NCBI RefSeq assembly: GCF_900101015.1
Contig: NZ_FNFZ01000009.1
Coordinates: forward strand, 84,227 to 148,226
Source of the DNA: Sarcina sp. DSM 11001
GTDB lineage: Bacteria; Bacillota; Clostridia; Lachnospirales; Lachnospiraceae
DNA: 64,000 bases
Reading direction: 5' to 3'
The position numbers and the translations under genes were made by a program. The notes beneath the pieces were generated by a model. It was not told where the DNA came from. It did not search any database and was given only the letters and a program-made list of their open reading frames with translations. Below are positions 1 through 10,218 of this stretch, piece after piece (position 1 is the stretch's first letter; each line of letters begins with the position of its first letter).

Positions 1-928
1 AAGCAAAGGCTCCCACCAGGATCGTGATCGGCAGGTTCCATCTGCCGAGGTCAACGACAGCCGGACGGACTGACTTTCCGGACACGGTGATATAGTCCTT
101 TTTCCCTATGACAAAATTGGAGACGTACAGGATGACCATGGCGAGCAGCATGAGAAAGACCGCGAGCACTGTCGCATCGGTCAGGCCCTGCTGCGACCCC
201 ACATAGACATAGTCGACGATCCTGGTCGTCACAGTATAGATCTTGCCCGGGGCGCCGATGATCGAAGGAATGCCGTAGCAGGACGCGGCCGCCACAAAGA
301 CCAGAAGCCCCGCAGCCGCGATCGAAGGCAGCATGAGGGGGATGGTCACGGTGAACAGGGTCTTGAGAGGGGAGGCCCCTGAGATGCGGGAAGCCTCCTC
401 CAGCGAAGGATCCATCTTTTCCATGGCGCGCGAGATCGTGATGAAGGCATAGGGGTAATAGAAGGTCGTCAGGACCCAGACCAGGCCGCCTGTCGTGTAA
501 ATATTGAAGGGCATCCCGGCCAGCCCGAAGATCTTCTGTAAAAAAACGTTGAGCGTACCGACCGACGGATTCAACAGACGGAGCCAGGCCATGGCGCCGA
601 CATAGGGCGGCACCATATAGGTCATCACGAACAGGGTCCTGAAGATCCTCCTGCCGTGCAGGTTCGTGCGTCCGACAAGCCAGGCCAGCGGAAAGGCGAT
701 CAGGACTCCGAACACCATGGACAGCAGCGCCGTGAACAGGGTGTTTTTCAGACAGGTCCAGTTCAGCGCGTAGGAATAGATCCTTGCAAAGCTCTCAAGG
801 GAAAAATGCCCCGTCGCGAAAAAAGCGCGGAAGAGCAGATAGACCAGCGGGAAGACCTGAAATACCAGCAGAAACCCTATGATTCCCGCGATCAATATCC
901 ATTTGATGTCAAAAGTGAATTTCTTCAT
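1..928 (-). CDS. ABC transporter permease, ferric-iron (FbpB/AfuB) type, partial
   Basis: Membrane permease of a binding-protein-dependent importer. The reading frame starts with ATG at 928-926 and runs off the left edge after 309 codons, so the C-terminal part is missing. A hydrophobic N-terminal segment is followed by further membrane segments. Around residues 177-195 there is a typical EAA loop (EEASRISGASPLKTLF), the contact site for the ATPase subunit. FbpB-type permeases carry two fused permease halves, and only the first is visible here. The start overlaps the stop of the binding-protein gene by one base (TGATG), which implies translational coupling and one operon. Iron specificity is inferred from the type of binding protein next door; other substrates such as phosphonates are possible. 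Confidence 0.85.
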   Translation of the reverse strand, partial: MKKFTFDIKWILIAGIIGFLLVFQVFPLVYLLFRAFFATGHFSLESFARIYSYALNWTCLKNTLFTALLSMVFGVLIAFPLAWLVGRTNLHGRRIFRTLFVMTYMVPPYVGAMAWLRLLNPSVGTLNVFLQKIFGLAGMPFNIYTTGGLVWVLTTFYYPYAFITISRAMEKMDPSLEEASRISGASPLKTLFTVTIPLMLPSIAAAGLLVFVAAASCYGIPSIIGAPGKIYTVTTRIVDYVYVGSQQGLTDATVLAVFLMLLAMVILYVSNFVIGKKDYITVSGKSVRPAVVDLGRWNLPITILVGAFA

Positions 929-2025
929 CATTTTGCTTCAGGGACAGTCAGATGCTCCTGCAGAAGTGTGCGGATCTCCTCCCTCTGCTTATAGCACTTC
1001 TCCCAGTCCACAGGAATGGTGTTTTTCATAAGTTCGGAAAGAGGCACTGCATCGTAGGGATATTCTTCTACATCGCTTCTGACGCCGTACATCCACCCGT
1101 TGATGACCAGCTGCTGGCCCGCGGGAGAAAGGAAATACTCCTGGACCGCTTCCGCCGCGGCAATATTGGCGTTGGCGGAATACTTCTCATCGATAATCAT
1201 AATGGGCGAAGGGACCGGGATCGAGCCGTCCTCGGGATAGATGACCTCCAGCGCGGAGCCCTCTTCTTCCCTCTTCTTTAAAACAGATTCCTCCAGGACC
1301 ATGATCTCGCTGCATTCCCCTGTCTCAAGCTTGGTCAGGGCGACGGAACCGGATTCGATCGCGACATTCTGATTTCCCAGAGCCTTTAAATAATCCTCGC
1401 CGTATTTATCAAGCAGGCCGACCATGGAGCAATAGGCTGTTCCTGATGTCAGGGGATTGCTCATGGACAGTTTTCCCTTCATGGAGTCATTTTCCGCGAA
1501 ATCCTTCATGGAAAGGGGCAGATCATCCCTGGAGTATTTCTCAGGATTGTAGGCAAGGACCATGTTGCATACACGCACAGGATACCAGTATCCGTCGGGG
1601 TCGTAATCAAAGACCAGCTTGTCGGCCTCGGCAAAAGGATGGGGATGCAGGATTCCTGCCTCTTTGAGCTGCAGGGCATAAGAGGGCTCCGCGACCATCA
1701 GGATGTCGCAGCCCATTTTGCCGGCATCCATTTCTGCCGCGATCTTGGACTGGATCGTGCCCGATCCGCCCTGGAAAAACTCCACATCCAGATCCGGGAA
1801 GACCTTTTCCAGCTCTGTTTCCATGTTGTCGATGATATCTTCATACATGGATGTATAAATAACGACCTTTCCTGAAACATCGCTGCTGCCGGCGGCCTCA
1901 GTCACTGCCCCGGCGTTCCCGGATGTGGAGCCCTCCTTATTGCCGCCGCAGGCCGCCAGGCTCACCGCCATCGCGCCTGCCACAAAAATAGAAACTGCCC
2001 GTTTGACAAACTGTCTGGTTATCAT
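928..2025 (-). CDS. Iron(III)-type ABC transporter substrate-binding lipoprotein
   Basis: Extracellular solute-binding protein of the family 1/FbpA-AfuA group, expected to capture the substrate outside the cell for the adjacent permease. The N-terminus is a lipoprotein signal with lipobox LAAC, giving lipidated Cys at residue 26. The mature domain starts with VVIYTSMYEDII and has the usual GGSGT turn (family-level recognition). The ATG at 2025 is preferred over an upstream GTG at 2034, because AGGAGG lies 8 bases before the ATG while the GTG overlaps the ribosome binding site. Length is 365 aa, normal for the family. Iron is the most common ligand in this family, but the ligand cannot be read from sequence alone. 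Confidence 0.85.
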   Translation of the reverse strand: MITRQFVKRAVSIFVAGAMAVSLAACGGNKEGSTSGNAGAVTEAAGSSDVSGKVVIYTSMYEDIIDNMETELEKVFPDLDVEFFQGGSGTIQSKIAAEMDAGKMGCDILMVAEPSYALQLKEAGILHPHPFAEADKLVFDYDPDGYWYPVRVCNMVLAYNPEKYSRDDLPLSMKDFAENDSMKGKLSMSNPLTSGTAYCSMVGLLDKYGEDYLKALGNQNVAIESGSVALTKLETGECSEIMVLEESVLKKREEEGSALEVIYPEDGSIPVPSPIMIIDEKYSANANIAAAEAVQEYFLSPAGQQLVINGWMYGVRSDVEEYPYDAVPLSELMKNTIPVDWEKCYKQREEIRTLLQEHLTVPEAK

Positions 2026-2058
2026 AAAAAACACCTCCTGTTATAAAGATTTTTCTTT

Positions 2059-2292
2059 TTAAAATAGCAGCTTTTTCAGGATCACCGCGCTGATGACCGC
2101 CACAGCGATCCCTGCTGCGAGACTGACGATCTCTGTCTTTTTCTCATTTTCAAACTTTGGTCCCGCCAGCTTGTCAATCGCGAACCAGGTCAGAAATCCC
2201 AGAATCGTGGGGATGATCCCGCAGAAATTATATCCCAGGAGCAGAATGATCCCATATACGATATTTGTTACGTAGGCATCAAAATTATTCAT
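2059..2292 (-). CDS. Small membrane protein of unknown function
   Basis: A 77-residue protein with two hydrophobic stretches, one near residues 8-35 and one at the C-terminus, separated by a charged linker (FENEKKTE). I do not recognise the family. The ATG at 2292 is chosen because GAGGAGGTGG lies 8 bases upstream; the longer frame to 2376 has no such site and its extra residues come from a repeat-rich stretch. It is 33 bases upstream of the binding-protein gene on the same strand and probably belongs to that transcript. A role with the importer is only inferred from position. Confidence 0.65.
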   Translation of the reverse strand: MNNFDAYVTNIVYGIILLLGYNFCGIIPTILGFLTWFAIDKLAGPKFENEKKTEIVSLAAGIAVAVISAVILKKLLF

Positions 2293-2299
2293 TGCCTTA

Positions 2300-2640
2300 C
2301 CCACCTCCTCATGCATGCTGACAGCAGACGTTGAATGCTGACAGCGGACAAAAAACAGTACCGTAACAGTACCCATCTATCAGATTTTTGTCAAGTGGAC
2401 AGCGGGCAGAGCCGGCCGGGAAGTCTTGCTGACAGCGGGCAGGAAACAGGTCAGAGAGTCACACAGACAGCGTGTACAGCCGGGCAGAGAATCACACGGA
2501 CAGTTCGTAATCCTCCTGCAAATATGCTATACTGTATTAGATTGCAGTTATGACAGACCGGCATTGATCACAGACTTATTTATCAGATTAATTTATCAGA
2601 TTCATTTTTGATGTAATAATTTATAATGTAATAAGCAGCG
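2300..2640. repeat. Repeat-rich intergenic region with degenerate GACAGCGGRCA units
   Basis: Between the divergent gene at 2292 and the ABC exporter at 2705. The motif GACAGC followed by GGGCAG or GGACA appears several times (about 2338, 2398, 2430), with looser copies to 2505. Spacing is irregular. The rest is AT-rich (2570-2640) and probably contains the exporter promoter. No gene seen. Confidence 0.5.
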
Positions 2641-2704
2641 AAACAATACGCGGAACAATCTACGGAACAAAACATAAAGAAGCCTTGAGGGAAGGAGGAC
2701 ATCC

Positions 2705-4036
2705 ATGCAGTTCCTGAAAATAATACTGATAATCGTTCTGGGTACTTACAGTACACCCATGATTATCCTGCGCATTCTCTTTATCATAGGATTATGGAAA
2801 ATGCTGCAGAAATCCGGCGTTAAATCCTGGTGGGCCCTGATCCCCTGTGCAAGAAATTATATGCTTGCCAAATGTGCGGACAAGGAAGAAGAGGGCATGG
2901 TCCTGGCTGTGACCGATCTGTTCGACATCCTGGCATCCCTGAGCGCGATCCTGGCGATCGACAGGCTTTTTACCGGCATTTTTACATTGATCGCATCCAC
3001 TTTGTACATCGTCGCGTTTATTTATTCTATCCGTGTATATTTCGGGATCATCGATATGTACGGTGTCCAAAAGCGCTGGATCATTCTCTGGATGATATTC
3101 GACGGCATCGCCGCGATGATCTTTGGATTCAAGTCCGACATGAACCCCCGGATGAAAGTCCCGGAAATGAGATCCGACTCCCTGTCTGTCTTTTCCGGTA
3201 AAAAAGCCGCGGAAATGGATCAGGGGCTGACGATCAACCTGGAGGACCGCAGCGTATTCGATTTTTTCAAGAAAAAATACCTGCTGCGCGATATTCATAT
3301 GTATATCCGTCCCGGCAGGATGGTCCTGCTCCTGGGCGGCTCCGGTGCGGGGAAGACGACCTTCCTCAATGCCGTGAACGGCTATGAAAAAGCGAAGGCA
3401 AAAATGACTCTGAATGGGTCGGACATTTATGCCGAGTACAAAAAAATGCAGTACGAGGTGGGATTTGTCCCCCAGCAGGACCTGATGCGCAGCAAGGACA
3501 CCGTCTTTCACACACTGATGGACACAGCCCTGCTCAGGCTCCCCCTTGACCTCACACACGCCGACCTCGTCGGGCGGGTAAACGAGGTGATGGACATTTT
3601 CGGCCTGACGCCCCTGAAAAACAGTCTGGTGGAAAAACTTTCCGGCGGCCAGAAAAAGCGGCTCTCTATCGCGATGGAACTGCTCTCCAATCCTTCCCTC
3701 TTCATTCTGGATGAACCGGATTCCGGTCTGGACGGCGTTATGGCAAGGGCCCTGATGCAGAAGCTCCGTGAGACCGCCGATCAGGGCAAGATCGTGATCG
3801 TCATCACCCACACGCCGGACCGCGTGATCGATCTGTTCGACGACGTGATCGTCCTGGCAAAGGATTCCCACCGGACCGGACGGCTCGCCTTTTACGGTAC
3901 TATAGAAGAAGCGAGAGCTTTCTTCGGGAAAGAGCGGATGGAAGAGATCGTCATGAGCGTCAACCGGACAGAGGAAGGCGGCGAAGGCAAGGCGGACGAA
4001 TATATCATGAAATATGTGGAGGTGCAGCATGGCTGA
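2705..4036 (+). CDS. ABC exporter ATPase with N-terminal membrane domain (ABCG-like)
   Basis: ATP-binding subunit of an export-type ABC transporter. Residues 1-145 are a membrane region with about four hydrophobic segments and the sequence KSWWALIPCARNYML, which resembles the DUF5684 type of domain. Residues 180-400 are a complete nucleotide-binding domain: Walker A GGSGAGKTT at 211-219, Q-loop Gln257, signature LSGGQ at 312-316, Walker B LFILDEPDS at 332-340, and switch His369. The LSGGQKKR form and the permease downstream fit the ABCG/ABC-2 group. An AGGGAAGGAGG ribosome binding site precedes the ATG. Its stop overlaps the permease start by 8 bases, so the two are co-translated. The substrate is unknown. 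Confidence 0.85.
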   Translation: MQFLKIILIIVLGTYSTPMIILRILFIIGLWKMLQKSGVKSWWALIPCARNYMLAKCADKEEEGMVLAVTDLFDILASLSAILAIDRLFTGIFTLIASTLYIVAFIYSIRVYFGIIDMYGVQKRWIILWMIFDGIAAMIFGFKSDMNPRMKVPEMRSDSLSVFSGKKAAEMDQGLTINLEDRSVFDFFKKKYLLRDIHMYIRPGRMVLLLGGSGAGKTTFLNAVNGYEKAKAKMTLNGSDIYAEYKKMQYEVGFVPQQDLMRSKDTVFHTLMDTALLRLPLDLTHADLVGRVNEVMDIFGLTPLKNSLVEKLSGGQKKRLSIAMELLSNPSLFILDEPDSGLDGVMARALMQKLRETADQGKIVIVITHTPDRVIDLFDDVIVLAKDSHRTGRLAFYGTIEEARAFFGKERMEEIVMSVNRTEEGGEGKADEYIMKYVEVQHG

Positions 4037-5273
4037 AATCAGACAGAATACTTCTCCTGCCGCTGATGATTCAATGCAAAATACAGCAGATATAGCAGCA
4101 GAGACTCCCGCCGTCAATCCGGCGGATGATCCGTCAGGCGTTTCAGCGGACAGACCGGCCGTATATTCCAGAAAGAGAGAGCACAGAGGCAGGGTGCTGC
4201 AGGTCGGGATCTATCTGAGAAAACTCCTCCGCATGTTTGTTTACCAGAATGAATGGAAAACCTTTCCCATGGCAGCCCTTGTCGCGGGCACGGTCGCCCT
4301 GGTGATCAGGGGGAGCATGTTCGTGACGATGGAAGGGACGATCCGGGGGTCTTTTGCCATCGCCTGCGTCTGTCTCTGGAACGGATGTTTTAACTCCATC
4401 CAGGTCATCTGCCGGGAGAGGGACATCATCAAGCGGGAGCACCGCTCGGGTATGCATATATCGTCTTATATCGTCTCTCATATGATCTACCAGGCCATTC
4501 TGTGTCTGCTCCAGACCGGTCTGACGCTCTATATTTTCCGGATGATGCAGATGAAGATCCCGACTGAAGGCATGTTCTTTCCCCTCATGATCATGGATCT
4601 CTCGGTCACGATCTTCCTGATCACCTATGCCTCGGACATGATGGCCCTGCTGATCTCCTGTATCGCCCACACCACGACAGCAGCGATGACGGTCATGCCC
4701 TTCATCCTGATCTTCCAACTGGTCTTTTCCGGTGGTTTCTTTGAACTGCCGGAATGGACTTCCTTCCTGTCCAATATGACCATCTCCAATTACGGCCTCA
4801 AATGCATTGCCGCGCAGGCGGACTACGACAGCCTGCCGATGGTGACGGGATGGAATTCCCTGTTCAGCATGCGCAATGAGAAAATAGAAGTGACACTGAC
4901 CTACGGTCAGGTCCTCGAATTTCTCTCTAAGAGCAACAACGAATCCGTGAAGGAATTCCGGGACATGGAGGCCCTTCCCGGGTTTACCATGGGCAATATC
5001 ATCGATTCGGCGGTCGACAGCCCCGACCTGGTTGAAGAGAGGCAGCAGACCTTCACGATCCGGACCACCGTCTGGGAACTGATAGAAATCGTCGGCTGGC
5101 GTCAGGTCAGAGATATCATCCAGGGCAAATCCTCAGCCGCCGCCTACAGTGTTGATTTCGAAAAGACCGAGGCAAATGTCTTTTCCTGCTGGATGTCCCT
5201 GGTCATATTCGCTGTACTCTTCGGCATCCTTTCCATCGCTGTCATGGAGTTTATTGACAAGGACAAGCGATAG
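4029..5273 (+). CDS. ABC-2 type permease, partner of the upstream ATPase
   Basis: Membrane subunit of the exporter, 414 aa. A polar, Ala/Asp-rich N-terminus (about 45 residues) leads into membrane segments from about residue 75. A large hydrophilic loop follows around residues 240-360, with a final membrane span at the C-terminus, which is the ABCG half-transporter arrangement. The ATG at 4029 follows GTGGAGGTG at good spacing; the upstream ATG at 4014 lacks a site. The reading frame overlaps the ATPase gene by 8 bases. The large loop between membrane spans is longer than in simple ABC-2 permeases, and its function is unknown. Confidence 0.8.
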   Translation: MAEIRQNTSPAADDSMQNTADIAAETPAVNPADDPSGVSADRPAVYSRKREHRGRVLQVGIYLRKLLRMFVYQNEWKTFPMAALVAGTVALVIRGSMFVTMEGTIRGSFAIACVCLWNGCFNSIQVICRERDIIKREHRSGMHISSYIVSHMIYQAILCLLQTGLTLYIFRMMQMKIPTEGMFFPLMIMDLSVTIFLITYASDMMALLISCIAHTTTAAMTVMPFILIFQLVFSGGFFELPEWTSFLSNMTISNYGLKCIAAQADYDSLPMVTGWNSLFSMRNEKIEVTLTYGQVLEFLSKSNNESVKEFRDMEALPGFTMGNIIDSAVDSPDLVEERQQTFTIRTTVWELIEIVGWRQVRDIIQGKSSAAAYSVDFEKTEANVFSCWMSLVIFAVLFGILSIAVMEFIDKDKR

Positions 5274-5310
5274 GTAAGGCCTTAAGACACATTATACAGA
5301 CAAAAACTAT

Positions 5311-5360
5311 TAAAGACGGAAACCCTCTGTGTGCAGCACAAAGGATTTCCGTCTTTAATT
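5311..5360. terminator. Rho-independent terminator after the ABC exporter
   Basis: Stem of 12 base pairs: TAAAGACGGAAA (5311-5322) pairs with TTTCCGTCTTTA (5346-5357). The flanks are A- and T-rich on both sides, so it could act in both directions between the exporter and the STAS gene. Confidence 0.75.
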
Positions 5361-5475
5361 TCAACAGAAAACGATCATTCAACAGGAACGATCATTCAAC
5401 AGGAACGTTCTTTCGACAGAAAACGATCCTATAACAATAAGCAGTCATTCAGCAGAAGACTGTCATTCATTCAAG
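5360..5475. repeat. Degenerate tandem repeat, CATTCAACAGGAACGAT-type unit
   Basis: Several imperfect copies of a unit of about 19 bases built on CGATCATTCAACAGGAA, decaying toward the STAS gene stop. Part of the window-wide pattern of short intergenic repeats. Confidence 0.6.
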
Positions 5476-5481
5476 ACTCGC

Positions 5482-5781
5482 TCATTCAATTGTCAGAATG
5501 TCACTGAATCCGGTCACCTCAAAGATTTCATTGATCACTTCGTTGACATGGATCAGCTTCATCTCACCCTGCTTGTTCATGATCTTCTGAGCAGACAGAA
5601 GGACGCGCAGACCTGCTGAGGAAATGTACTCCAGCTTCTCGAAATCCATGATAAGGGAGGTCACTCCATCCAGAGAATCCTTCAGGGTCTCTTCCAGCTG
5701 AGGGGAAGTCATCGTATCCAGCCTGCCTTCAAGTGCGATATTTAAACTGCTCCCATCTGTCTTCTTTTCAATATTCAGCAT
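5482..5781 (-). CDS. STAS-domain anti-anti-sigma factor-like protein
   Basis: A 99-residue single STAS domain of the SpoIIAA/RsbV type, which in known systems binds an anti-sigma kinase and is switched by phosphorylation of a conserved serine. The motif SSAGLRVLLSAQK around residues 54-66 contains that serine context. Start ATG at 5781 follows AAGGAG. No anti-sigma kinase, sigma factor or phosphatase gene lies nearby, so the partner must be elsewhere. The length equals a typical stand-alone STAS protein. Confidence 0.85.
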   Translation of the reverse strand: MLNIEKKTDGSSLNIALEGRLDTMTSPQLEETLKDSLDGVTSLIMDFEKLEYISSAGLRVLLSAQKIMNKQGEMKLIHVNEVINEIFEVTGFSDILTIE

Positions 5782-5821
5782 CTCAGTTTCTCCTTTTTAC
5801 CTATTTTGCTTCCTCTATTAA

Positions 5822-5962
5822 ATTTTTCTGCGGATTCAAGAATCGCCCGCGAGTCCTTTGTGCATGTAAAGCCATGCACCGCTGCCTGCGGGACGTCGGG
5901 GCAAAGCAGGACAATATCCTCCGCACGCTCTGCTCACATGCTCGCGTGCCCTTGAACCGCCG
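5822..5962. repeat. Hairpin-rich intergenic segment
   Basis: Between the fumarase stop and the STAS gene. It contains nested inverted repeats: an outer TTCAAG/CTTGAA pair near 5835 and 5951, and an inner GCATG/CATGC hairpin near 5860-5877. The base composition is higher in GC than the flanks. A 67-codon frame here (5801-6004, minus) overlaps fumarase and has no protein-like features, so I read this as a structured, non-coding segment. Confidence 0.4.
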
Positions 5963-5969
5963 ACAGTCC

Positions 5970-7352
<1,383 letters not shown>

Positions 7353-7424
7353 TCCTCCTCCCTGCTCCTTTCTGCCTCTGTTGACCATTGGATATTATCC
7401 TGTTTACCGTTTATATCGGCGGTT

Positions 7425-7775
7425 TTACTTCCCGATCCGTTCCCACTCAGGCTCCTTGAACCCGACAAGCACAAAATCATCTCCGATGACCAGCGGCCTT
7501 TTCACCAGCATTCCGTCGGAGGCAAGCAGTCTGTACTGCTCGTCCTCACTCATATCAGGAAGCTTCTTTGAGAGCTGCAGATCCTTGTAGATTTTGCCGC
7601 TGGTATTATAAAAGCGCTTCAGGGGCAGTCCGCTCTTTTTATGAAGCTCACGGATCATCGCCTCATCGGGGTGGTCCTGCGCTATATCGATCTTCTCATA
7701 TTCGATCTGCCGGTCATCAAGCCACTTCAGAGCCTTTCTGCAGGTTCCGCATTTTGCGTAACAATATACTTTCAC
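7425..7775 (-). CDS. Spx/ArsC-family (arsenate reductase-like) protein
   Basis: A 116-residue thioredoxin-fold protein of the ArsC/Spx/MgsR group. The N-terminus reads VKVYCYAKCGTCRKAL with a CGTC motif, the redox-active position in the group, and the C-terminal half holds the conserved KRPLVIGDD stretch typical of YffB/ArsC-like proteins. It could be a reductase or an RNA-polymerase-binding redox regulator; sequence alone does not decide. The start is taken as GTG at 7775, since AAAGGAG is well placed before it and the extra residues of the longer frame (to 7814) come from a neighbouring gene remnant. Confidence 0.8.
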   Translation of the reverse strand: MKVYCYAKCGTCRKALKWLDDRQIEYEKIDIAQDHPDEAMIRELHKKSGLPLKRFYNTSGKIYKDLQLSKKLPDMSEDEQYRLLASDGMLVKRPLVIGDDFVLVGFKEPEWERIGK

Positions 7776-7851
7776 CGTCGCACTCCTTTCCAGACATTGC
7801 GAAAAAATTTCCATCCTTGCGGGGCAAACCGTTGATGGCCGCTGCCTTCAT
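7717..7851 (-). pseudogene. N-terminal remnant of an NADPH-dependent FMN reductase-like gene
   Basis: A 44-codon frame with a good ribosome binding site (AAAGGAG, then ATG at 7851) begins MKAAAINGLPRKDGNF, very like the INGSPRKDGNT phosphate-binding start of flavodoxin-fold FMN reductases. After about 16 residues the similarity stops. The frame then runs into the 5' end of the Spx-like gene in another frame. This is best read as the first codons of a deleted gene, though a short leader peptide coupled to the Spx-like gene is possible. Confidence 0.45.
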
Positions 7852-7979
7852 GGTTTTCTCCTTTCCCGCATCAGCGGGGCGATGTCCTTCCTAACCTGCA
7901 GTCCATTATAGTAATTTTATTCAATGGAAACAACTTTCTTTGAACAACTGATAATTATTTTTCACACGGGAGGAACTTC

Positions 7980-9407
7980 TCAGGCGTCCTCCCTGGTCAG
8001 GTGTCTGATCCACCTGCCGCTCCGCACACGCAGAAAGACGGGCAGCCCCTTGAAGAGCTGGTCAGACTGGATGCAGAGCACCACGAGAGGAACCGGCAGC
8101 TTCCAGACAAAAGCAGCGAGGAAGGAAAGCGGCATGACGATAACCCAGACACTGATCAGATTCAGCCACATCGTAAACTGCGTATCGCCGCTCCCGCGCA
8201 GGACCCCGTTGCTGACCGGCATCTGATACGACATCCCTATCATCACAAAGCACAGGATCACCATGATCTGGTCCGCATAACGCAGGGCTGAATCGGTCAG
8301 GCTGTACAGACTGAGCAAAGGCGTCCGCAGCAGAAACAGGACCGCTGCCAGAAAGATGCCGATCCCCAGATCCAGAACGGACAGAGTCCGTGCGTCCGAA
8401 CGGATCCGCTGCATATCTCCCCGGCCGACCGACTGGCCCATGACGACGCCGGAGGCAGAAGCCATGGCCGCCACGACTACCTTCAGATACTGATAAAAAG
8501 TCATCGCCACAGAGTTCGCCGCGATCGCGTCAGAAGCATCCGGCCCGGGCAGGTGCCCCAGGATCGCTGTCTGCAGAGGAACGGAGACTGCCCAGAGAAT
8601 GCCCGTCAGCATGACCGGTACCGCCACCTTCATATAATCCCGTCCCAGCTCCCGGTCTGCTTTTGACTGCGCACTGTTCCTGTCCCGGTTTCCCAGTCCC
8701 AGAAAATCCTCTGAAAAAAGATCCAGCTGCCTGTCTTTGAACCGCACATATCCGTATACAATGACAAACTCTAAAAATCGCGAGATCAGGGTGCCGATCG
8801 CTGCACCTCTCACACCCATTTCCGGGAAGCCGAAATGCCCGAAGATCAGCGTATAGTTCACCGACGCATTGACGATCAGCGACAGGACTGAAATATAAAA
8901 TGAGATCCTCACAGTTCCGACCACACGCAGGGCAGCCATCAAAGTTGCAGAGATCATGAACAGTGGGAAGGTAAAAAGCAGGATGTCCATGTAGGCCTGC
9001 CCCTGCCCGATGATCTCCGGATCCCGGGTGAAAATACCCAGCAGCTGCCCCGGCAGGATCAGACAAAGACCCGCAAAAAAAATCCCCCAGACAAATGCCA
9101 GCTTCAATGCGTGTCCCGCGACCTTCCGCACCGGCGACATCCTTTTCTGCCCGTAATACTGGGAAGCCAGGATCACCAGAGCGTCACAGACCGTGAGCGT
9201 CACCTGCTGCACCATGAAAAAGATCTGATTCACCGTCGCCGCACCCGACAAGGCTGCCTGCGCATAACTTCCCAGCATGATGTTGTCCAGCATATTCACA
9301 CTGTAAGCCACGACATTCTGCAGCATGACCATCGTAAAGATTGAAAACAGAGTCCTGTAAAAACCCCTGTCCTGCGTAAAAAAACGCTCCCCCCCTTTTG
9401 CCTTCAT
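7980..9407 (-). CDS. MATE family efflux transporter
   Basis: A 475-residue integral membrane protein with about twelve hydrophobic segments, of the multidrug and toxin extrusion (MATE) type, which exchanges cations for organic substrates. Recognisable family stretches include NMLDNIMLGSYAQAALSG near the N-terminus and the repeated two-half arrangement with a polar linker at about residues 225-255. The ATG at 9407 has AAGGAG ten bases upstream. It stands alone, with a 200-base gap to the next minus gene. The substrate cannot be predicted. Confidence 0.88.
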   Translation of the reverse strand: MKAKGGERFFTQDRGFYRTLFSIFTMVMLQNVVAYSVNMLDNIMLGSYAQAALSGAATVNQIFFMVQQVTLTVCDALVILASQYYGQKRMSPVRKVAGHALKLAFVWGIFFAGLCLILPGQLLGIFTRDPEIIGQGQAYMDILLFTFPLFMISATLMAALRVVGTVRISFYISVLSLIVNASVNYTLIFGHFGFPEMGVRGAAIGTLISRFLEFVIVYGYVRFKDRQLDLFSEDFLGLGNRDRNSAQSKADRELGRDYMKVAVPVMLTGILWAVSVPLQTAILGHLPGPDASDAIAANSVAMTFYQYLKVVVAAMASASGVVMGQSVGRGDMQRIRSDARTLSVLDLGIGIFLAAVLFLLRTPLLSLYSLTDSALRYADQIMVILCFVMIGMSYQMPVSNGVLRGSGDTQFTMWLNLISVWVIVMPLSFLAAFVWKLPVPLVVLCIQSDQLFKGLPVFLRVRSGRWIRHLTREDA

Positions 9408-9765
9408 CCCTGTACTACTCCTTGATCAAACGCTGAAAAAGCCCACGTTCTCCAAAACACTATATTCCACCCGAAACATTTCGTCTATCTGACTTTGCAT
9501 TTTTATTACCTTGTTTTACTGTTTTGCTGAACCGGAATCTGCAGCGGACCGTCCCCTCAGGCTGTCCGAAAGCTTCATTTTTAAGCCCAAAAGGCAATGG
9601 TTATTCGGCTTGAATCCTTTACGATAAAAGAAAAAGGCCGGATGACATCAGCCGGGTTATGGATTATATTATCTCAGAGGGAAGATCCCCGTTTTTTAAG
9701 CGATGGATCCGGGACCCGCAGGCTGATTCTGATTTTAACCTGACCACTCAAAAAAGGAGGAATAA
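9408..9765. other. Intergenic region, no gene seen
   Basis: Divergent region between the MATE and YjbQ genes. It holds an AT-rich part (9470-9530), a purine-rich AAAAGAAAAAGG tract at about 9628, and a weak GGCCGG/CCGGGT pairing near 9640-9657. No recognised riboswitch or RNA gene. It must hold promoters for both genes. Confidence 0.4.
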
Positions 9766-10218
9766 ATGGCAGTCTATACGAGGACGAAAACCTACAACAC
9801 CAAAGGCAACATGGGAATGATCGACGTGACAGGAGATTTTCAGTCTGCAGTCAGCGCCGCCTGTAAGGAAAAGAAAATAAAAAGCGGGATCATCACCGGC
9901 TTTACGACCGGCGGAGTCGCTGCACTGACGACACTGGAGTTTGAACCCGGACTCGTCCACCATGACGTCCGGGAGGCCATGCAGGGCATCGCCCCCTACC
10001 GCGATGAAAAGGGACATGTCATCCACTACCGCCACCATGACACCTGGCACGATGATAATGGTTCATCCCACATCCACTCCCTGATCCTGTCTCCCTTTAT
10101 CACGGTTCCCTTCGTTGACGGCAAGATCACGATCGGCCCCTGGCAGAATCTCACACTTGTGGAATGCGATACCCGCGACCGGGTGAGGGACATCGTCTTC
10201 CAGGTGATGGGAGAATAG
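9766..10218 (+). CDS. YjbQ/UPF0047 family protein
   Basis: A 150-residue protein of the UPF0047/YjbQ family. Family members fold as small beta barrels with a His-lined site, and some have weak thiamine-phosphate synthase activity. Visible hallmarks are GITTGFTTGGVA-like sequence at about residues 45-57 and the TWHDDNGSSHIHS motif at about 98-110, which carries the conserved histidines. A strong AAAGGAGG site precedes the ATG. The last codons and the stop are duplicated downstream (see the 72-bp repeat). A thiamine link is only suggestive, although a predicted thiaminase is present elsewhere in the window. Confidence 0.85.
   Translation: MAVYTRTKTYNTKGNMGMIDVTGDFQSAVSAACKEKKIKSGIITGFTTGGVAALTTLEFEPGLVHHDVREAMQGIAPYRDEKGHVIHYRHHDTWHDDNGSSHIHSLILSPFITVPFVDGKITIGPWQNLTLVECDTRDRVRDIVFQVMGE

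Noticed and set aside
2792..4117. A 441-codon minus-strand frame opposite the ABC ATPase
   Set aside because: The plus strand has all ABC motifs. The minus frame is rich in His and Gln with no recognisable fold.
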